Of a stretch of DNA of 25,447 bases, positions 20,558-25,447 are shown one piece after another. The translations under genes and the position numbers were made by a program. This DNA is from Plakobranchus ocellatus (Eukaryota > Mollusca > Gastropoda > Plakobranchidae). Numbering within the stretch: the first letter of the stretch is position 1; each line of letters opens with the position of its first letter. The stretch spans positions 887,392 to 912,838 of the forward strand of contig BLXT01005946.1 in assembly GCA_019648995.1 (NCBI GenBank), in the 5' to 3' direction. Under the pieces are notes generated by a model, which saw nothing but the letters and a program-made list of their open reading frames with translations, ran no database searches and was not told the origin of the DNA.

Positions 20558-20690
20558 AATTATTATTATTATTACTATTATTATTATTCTTATTATTACT
20601 ATCATTATTATTATTGTTATTACTGTTACTATTACTACTACTACTACTATTATTATTATTTTTTTTATTATTATTATTATTCATATTATA
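20558..20690. repeat. (ATT)n/(ACT)n microsatellite
   Basis: About 130 bases of ATT units mixed with ACT, ATC and GTT variants. Long isoleucine- or asparagine-rich reading frames here are artefacts of the repeat. Confidence 0.95.
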
Positions 20691-20734
20691 GACATAAACG
20701 TATCGAATTTCCGATTTTAATCTAATTTATTCTT

Positions 20735-20823
20735 TCTACTTATCTATCTATCTCCCTATCTCTCTATCTATCTATCGATCTGTCTGTCTGTCTGTTTTTC
20801 TACCTATCTATTCATCCATCTAT
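20735..20823. repeat. (TATC)n/(TGTC)n tetranucleotide repeat
   Basis: Compound tetranucleotide tracts: tatc units, then ctgt units, then ctat and catc variants. Confidence 0.92.
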
Positions 20824-20949
20824 TTTTTTTTTAAACTTTCCTACACGTTTTATATTATTCAAAATACCCATTCATTTTGTTACCGATTGCATGTATTTTT
20901 TAAAAACTTTTTACGGCCAAAGCTATTTACACTGCTACGCAACTGCCGC

Positions 20950-21000
20950 TATTGCTGCTGTTGCTGCTACTGCTGCTGCTGCTGCTGCTACTATTACTAT
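20950..21000. repeat. (GCT)n microsatellite
   Basis: GCT units with ATT and ACT interruptions, close to the ATT block. Confidence 0.92.
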
Positions 21001-21600
21001 AGTTCTTTTATTCGATAATTAACCAGCAACTTTTACTATTGCTGCTGTTTTTAGTTTCACAAATATTTTTTCTTAACATGCACCAGCAATGTTAGGGCTG
21101 TGGATATATTTTTGGATCTCTATCTCAGATTACTTCTTGATAATCTTGTGGAATGCGGAGAATGCAGGGATTCTGAGAATGAATGTAAAATTACTGACCA
21201 GGTGCAAACTGAATGACAACTAAAATTTCCACTAAGAGGGCAAAAATAGATTAGCAAATAAAAAAGTAAAAGATTTATATTTAAGACTTTTTAATTGCTC
21301 CTTTTATTTAATCTTACCACCCACACTGCCATTGTCAAGTTGACATAAACAAAAGAACATTGATCAATAGATCTATATTTAGTTTACTCGCGCAAGACCT
21401 GCCATGTTGTTTACAAATTTATTTCACTGACATTATAATAGTATTATAATAATTGTGAAATGCTATATTGTCCTCTTTATGTTTTCTGATTATAAATCCA
21501 ACAGCAGAGCATGTGTGAACCATTTTGAAAATTAAATAATATGCTTTACAAGCGATGCTCAGCTGAGTGAACAGGGAAAGCTAACGGCTTGAGGGCGGGT
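21001..21600. other. Intergenic sequence without recognised features
   Basis: AT-rich. I see no gene or repeat beyond isolated AGATCTA words. Confidence 0.6.
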
Positions 21601-21704
21601 ACCAGAACTACCGGCCAAGCATCTTGCCCTCCTTTTGAATGCTCGCTACGGTTCTATTACGCACAGAATTATCGCCCACTAAGCGCTCTAGATTTATCAA
21701 ACTC

Positions 21705-22110
21705 TGATGTAGATCTACAAAAGAGGCAGAGGTTAGGGGGGCAGGGCTAGCAGAAGACGAGCCATCAACATCTAGCAGTAGTAGAATAGTTGAAATAGAA
21801 TCAGAGGAAGAAAGCAGCGGCGATGAAGATATTGATTTAGCTGTGGATTTAGAGAGAAATGTAGAATTAGATGAAGAACATTTTTTAGAGCATGATCCTG
21901 AGTAAGAAAAATTAGAAAGGTCTGTTTGTGGCTGCAAGCTGAAACTGGGATCAGGAGAGACAGGATGTATTAACAATTTACAGCTGATTGGATTTTCAAT
22001 CGAAGACTGAGATCTTCAAGAAACCATAGAAGTGCTTAGTTCTGAATCTGAATCAATAGATCTAGATCTAGAGAGGCCCTAAGTAGAAGCTGTAGACAGA
22101 GATTTTTAAG
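21705..22110 (+). pseudogene. Stop-interrupted acidic/serine-rich frame, family unknown
   Basis: One plus-strand frame reads STKEAEVRGAGLAEDEPSTS, then EIESEEESSGDEDIDLAVDL, up to a TAA near 21902. It continues in the same frame through KLERSVCGCKLKLGSGETGC, a TGA near 22007, and EVLSSESESIDLDLE before further stops. The acidic and serine-rich texture resembles the disordered N-terminus of many transposases, such as piggyBac types, but no catalytic domain is visible. The opposite strand is open for 122 codons over 21608-21976 and is serine-rich, so the coding direction is uncertain. Confidence 0.3.
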
Positions 22111-22732
22111 AATCAAAGTACTCACCACTTCTTAATTTCTATTTATTTGTTTGAACCCTTGACTGCATCCAAATCGGTATAGGAGTAGCGGAGAGGGGAG
22201 CACACTCGAAAGAAGCCAGTGCATTAATTTTTTTCTCCGATACAAAAGCACATCTGACTTGCATTTAACTTCCCATGGGTTTAAAAAGTAGGAACTATTT
22301 GATATAATTATAGTTCATGATTTTCTTTAAGCTTTCAAGCAAACATTACCACAACAAAAAATAGTTTTGTTGAGCGTCAAATTTTGTTGAGTTACTATAA
22401 ATATAAAAAAAATTTTTGAAGGTCTTGGATGATTATTTTACGTGCACCAGCCATAAAACATTGAAAGCATAACTTTTAATTACTTATTTATTTTTTTATT
22501 TGCATGTAGATGATAAATAGATTTATTGTGAGTAGATATTACCAAGTTACTTTATTCTTTACATCCGACATAGAAGCAAAAGATTACTATAGGATCTGCT
22601 TGATTCACCTGGAGTGGCGGATTCTCTTTAATTTTTATTTATTTTTCATAAAATAATAACGGCGCTTTTTAGCGTTTCTCAGCAAACACTATAATATGTA
22701 TTTTGCTACTTTGAATGCTTTGTGAACTTATC
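22111..22732. other. Intergenic AT-rich sequence
   Basis: No recognised gene or element before the RTE insertion. Confidence 0.6.
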
Positions 22733-22744
22733 ATTTTAAGTAAT
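22733..22744. repeat. Target-site duplication, left copy
   Basis: ATTTTAAGTAAT directly abuts the 3' tail of the RTE copy and is identical to 23492-23503. Confidence 0.88.
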
Positions 22745-23491
22745 CATCATCAGGTGCCTTGCTTTACAGCGTTGGCGATCATGGTCCTCCACTTTTTCCT
22801 GTCCTTCGTCGCTTCTATTGCTTCCAACGATTTCCCTGCCTTCAGCCAGTCTGCCAGGCCTTCAATGAGCTTTTCTCGTTGTTTTCCCCTACTGCGTTTT
22901 CCTTCCAACATTCCTGTTGTTACAAGATTCTCCAACTTTTCTCTTCGCATAACATGGCCGAAAAAGGTTGCTTGACGTTTACGGATTTTGCTTATGAGTA
23001 GTCTTGTTGTATGAGCTTCCTCTAAAACTGTGTCATTTGTCTTCTTTGCTGTCCATGAGATTCGCAGCATTCTTCTAAGGAACCACATTTCCGTTGCTTC
23101 CAGCTTCTTCTGAGTCTGTTTTGATATTGTCCAGGCCTCACATCCATACATCAAGATGGGCTCTATATAGCACTCAAGGGCTCTTCTTCTTGTCCGGATG
23201 GATATGTTCTTATTTGTCAGAACTGTTTTCATTTTCTGGAAATTTGTCTTTGCTTGAGCTATTCTTGATGCAACTTCGCTGTTGTTTCTTCCGTCGCTTG
23301 AGATCAAGGATCCTAGGTATTTGAATTGGTCCTTTTGTTTCAGCCTTGTTCCTTTAATATAGATGTTGATTATTGGCAATTCTTGTTTTCAAACAACCAT
23401 TACTTCCGTCTTCTTTCTGTTCAATTCCAGCCCTTTCTTTTCGCTTTCTTCTTTAACTATGTCAAGTAGCTGTTGTAAATCTTTTTCGTTT
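22745..23491 (-). mobile_element. 5'-truncated RTE-clade non-LTR retrotransposon
   Basis: The minus strand encodes the C-terminal end of a reverse transcriptase polyprotein: EKDLQQLLDIVKEESEKKG, LNRKKTEVMVV, then after one in-frame TGA (about 23387) FKYLGSLISSDGR, PILMYGCEAWTISK, RRMLRISWTAKKTND, FFGHVMRRE and GKRSRGKQREK. It ends at a TGA at 22750-22752. These blocks are those that follow the RT domain in RTE/BovB-like elements. The stop sits almost on a short TGATGATG tail with no real 3' UTR, also typical of RTE. The copy is 747 bases, truncated at its 5' end at 23491, and flanked by a 12-base duplication. It lacks the endonuclease and RT catalytic core and is inactive. Confidence 0.9.
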
Positions 23492-23503
23492 ATTTTAAGT
23501 AAT
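23492..23503. repeat. Target-site duplication, right copy
   Basis: ATTTTAAGTAAT lies exactly where the reverse-transcriptase reading loses meaning, marking the 5' truncation point of the RTE insertion. Confidence 0.88.
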
Positions 23504-24119
23504 ATATAATTATAAAAAAGGAAGACCTGGAAAAAAGTTCTACCCTGTGTAGTTACGATAAAATTGATGGAAATAAAAAATGAGCTCCCAAGTTTCACGA
23601 AAAGGAATTTAGATTAATAAATGCATATTTCCTGAAGATAGAGAAATAAACTACTTGATGGTTCTTTTTTTTTTTGAAAATCAATACTTATATTAATGAT
23701 GGTTTTCATTTTCTTGAATAGATATCAATTAACTAAAGTCATAAATAAATAATTGTGCAATATCCTTTGAGATAAAATTTTCCTTAATTTTGTACTGTTG
23801 AGATGAGTTCTGGAAATGTATGGTGTGCTTTAACATAAACAAAACTGCATGAAACAATGTGAAATTTTGTGTGAGTATCAAGCATTATGATTATGTGCTC
23901 ATTGTGACTGCCAAATTTTGTTGCTCTCGGATGATTAGAACCTATTGGTTGCTATGGAGATATATTCAAAGTTTTAAACTCAGTTTTCTCAATAAAACGA
24001 TTTTTTGCTTTGCGCGTACCAGCTATGTTGAAATGCCCATAGCTCAGCCAAAAATTATCCAAATGACAAACTTGGTGTCGAATTAAAGCTTGAGACCTGA
24101 AATATACAATGGTTTAAAT
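23504..24119. other. Intergenic AT-rich sequence
   Basis: No gene recognised. The stretch may include the body of the repeat whose conserved part is at 24120-24174. Confidence 0.55.
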
Positions 24120-24174
24120 ATCTCATAACACCCCGAGGGTACCTTATGTCCCGTTTTGACAGTAACGCATCACA
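24120..24174 (-). repeat. Inverted repeat unit, right copy (pairs with 19393-19440)
   Basis: The reverse complement contains CTGTCAAAACGGGACATAAG followed by GTACCCTCGG, matching the 19393-19440 block in opposite orientation. Similarity fades over about 20 bases on each side. Confidence 0.5.
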
Positions 24175-24479
24175 TTTAGAGATTTGTCTAATTAGGCCTA
24201 AGGCACCAGGTTGGATATCTAAATTTGATCTACAAATCGATTCCTTACCTAATTTTGTCATACTGTTTGAACTTTTTTGGTGACTAACTAAATCTAGTTA
24301 TAGATCTAGACGTGTCTGCTGATCTAATCTAGATCTACACTTAAGTATCTAAAATCTTAGTTTCGACAGTCAAGATAGGTTTCTCCGCTTGGTGGTGGGG
24401 TCCAATGAGGCAAGATATAAATCTACAGATGATTCAGAACTGAATATTCTGTATCAAAATTCTAGACTTTTTTTTTAAG

Positions 24480-24740
24480 AAAGGTTTTTTTCTTTTAAGG
24501 CTCGACCTGTGGACTTCGCTGTAGTTAACTTTGTAGTTAATAAGAGTAGGCTCTCGACTCTAAAGCCAAGAGATCTAGATATTAGCGAAAGGTAGCGAAG
24601 TCTATAGAGATTGCCAACTCCTCTGTGATCAGATAGGTGCCAACCGGAAGAGGGGACCATGTGTTGTCATTCTGTTTATGTTGTGGCGGTGTAGACCCAG
24701 GATGCCCGTACCACACGTTTCCATGATTTGCTATAATAAA
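24480..24740 (-). repeat. Possible dispersed repeat (GC-richer block)
   Basis: This block is less AT-rich than its flanks. On the minus strand it has CAGGTCGAGCC near 24502-24512, one base short of a polymerase III B box, and GAGTCGAGAGCC near 24548-24559. No convincing A box was found, so a SINE origin is only a possibility. Confidence 0.28.
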
Positions 24741-25183
24741 AATCAATAGAATTATTTGGTTCAAAGCTCCTTTTTTAGCTTTCATATTTTTTTAATAAAC
24801 GGAATACCAAAAACGTTAAATTCAATTTATTTCACATCCAAAAAGATCCGATTGTATTTATATTTTGTTTTATTATATTAAAAAGAAAACTCTAACAATT
24901 AGGTTCAAATCAAAGTACTACACATTATAGTTGTACACCGTCTTAATTTTATTGTCTTCGAATCCTTGATGCTTGTCCAAGGCATGCCAATTTCACTCAA
25001 CGGGAAAACCCCCCTGGCTTTTTGGAATGTTTACTCGGTCACGACCTTGGATTGTGACGCATTGCATCGAACGCAGAATTGGGGCTTCAAAGTAAACATT
25101 GCTTATTTCCAGTCTTAGATTCAACTTTCTTCTCATTGTATTTTGGCATTAGATTTAGAAGTCTTGCCATAGTCTAGAACAAA
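24741..25183. promoter_or_regulatory. Upstream region / 5' leader of the THAP gene
   Basis: The plus-strand THAP start codon is at 25184, so the promoter and leader must lie in or before this stretch. No TATA box or initiator can be defined with confidence. Confidence 0.35.
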
Positions 25184-25384
25184 ATGCGAAACAAACGATG
25201 TGCACGGGGTTCATGCAACAGTGACAGCCATTATAGTAGCGAAGACTCTGGTGTAACATTTCGACCATTCCCAAAGCTGAAAACACAACTTGAAAAATGC
25301 AGAGAATGGTTCAGGTTGTATAATCGTCTTCACACGGACCTCAGCGTCGATAAGATTGGAGGTGATCATTATGTTCGTTCAAAA
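25184..25384 (+). CDS. THAP-domain zinc-finger protein, first coding exon (partial)
   Basis: The exon has 67 codons from ATG (context aaaATGc) to a consensus donor gtaagt, ending in phase 0. THAP domains are C2CH zinc fingers that bind DNA, found in transcription regulators and P-element-like transposases. The exon shows CARGSCN (C-x4-C, residues 6-11), SGVTFRPFPK (residues 22-31), the conserved Trp in KCREWFRL (residue 42) and VDKIGGDHYV near the end. The C-x2-H half of the finger (SKHF in relatives) should open the next exon, off the right edge, and the last residues RSK fit that. It could be a host regulator or a domesticated or transposon-borne THAP gene; the exon alone does not say which. 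Confidence 0.87.
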
Positions 25385-25447
25385 GTAAGTGTCGCCGTAC
25401 TTGTAATTTACAGATCTAGGAACGTCACTGCAAGATTTTTTTTTTTT

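Noticed and set aside
20442..20720. Isoleucine/threonine-rich plus-strand frame and asparagine/serine-rich minus-strand frame
   Set aside because: Both are direct translations of the ATT/ACT microsatellite.
22715..23324. Plus-strand open frames across the RTE copy
   Set aside because: They are antisense shadows of the minus-strand reverse-transcriptase sequence.
25099..25149. Minus-strand start MPKYNEKK as a divergent nucleostemin first exon next to the THAP start
   Set aside because: It is lysine-rich, but its donor is weak and leaves phase 0, whereas phase 1 is required; it would also imply an 8.5 kb first intron crossing other features.
1..25447. CRISPR arrays, operons, bacterial promoters, rRNA or intact tRNA genes
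   Set aside because: No regularly spaced repeats, no Shine-Dalgarno-led gene strings and no cloverleaf or rRNA sequence were seen; the window is eukaryotic nuclear DNA.

Overview
The window looks like AT-rich invertebrate nuclear DNA with intron-rich genes, probably from a mollusc and perhaps a heterobranch snail. This assignment is inference. It rests on short exons separated by long AT-rich introns, a single GNL3/GNL3L-type nucleostemin gene, a mollusc-like THAP exon, RTE and hAT relics, and many AGATCT/TAGATCTA words. No bacterial or organellar features were seen.

About 70% of the window is one minus-strand gene, a nucleostemin-family circularly permuted GTPase (GNL3/GNL3L). I could place eleven internal coding exons between 16557 and 767. 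Their splice phases agree throughout and give 352 codons: a basic N-terminus, a lysine/arginine/glutamate-rich helix, then GTPase motifs in the permuted order G5-like DARDP, G4 NKID, G1 GFPNTGKS, G2 PGIT, G3 DSPG. The start-codon exon is tentative (17236-17248). The C-terminal exons lie off the left edge. One intron uses a GC donor, and another holds a 36-base run of N.

The introns contain a tRNA-derived SINE (about 2610-2765), a second SINE-like fragment (about 15275-15305), a frameshifted hAT transposase relic on the minus strand (about 12736-13116), and several low-confidence dispersed repeats.

Right of the nucleostemin gene (17.8-24.9 kb) the DNA is mostly non-coding. It holds a possible short or terminal minus-strand exon with a poly(A) signal (17817-18103), degenerate acidic coding-like stretches (19863-20240, 21705-22110), a dense block of tri- and tetranucleotide microsatellites (20467-21000), and a 5'-truncated RTE-clade retrotransposon copy (22745-23491) between perfect 12-base target-site duplications.

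At the right edge, on the plus strand, lies the first coding exon of a THAP zinc-finger protein (25184-25384), which ends at a canonical donor. The rest of that gene is outside the window. No shared pathway between the two genes is visible. I found no clearly novel biological system. The most useful unexpected items are the hAT relic, the dated RTE insertion, the GC-AG intron and the stop-interrupted acidic ORFs.
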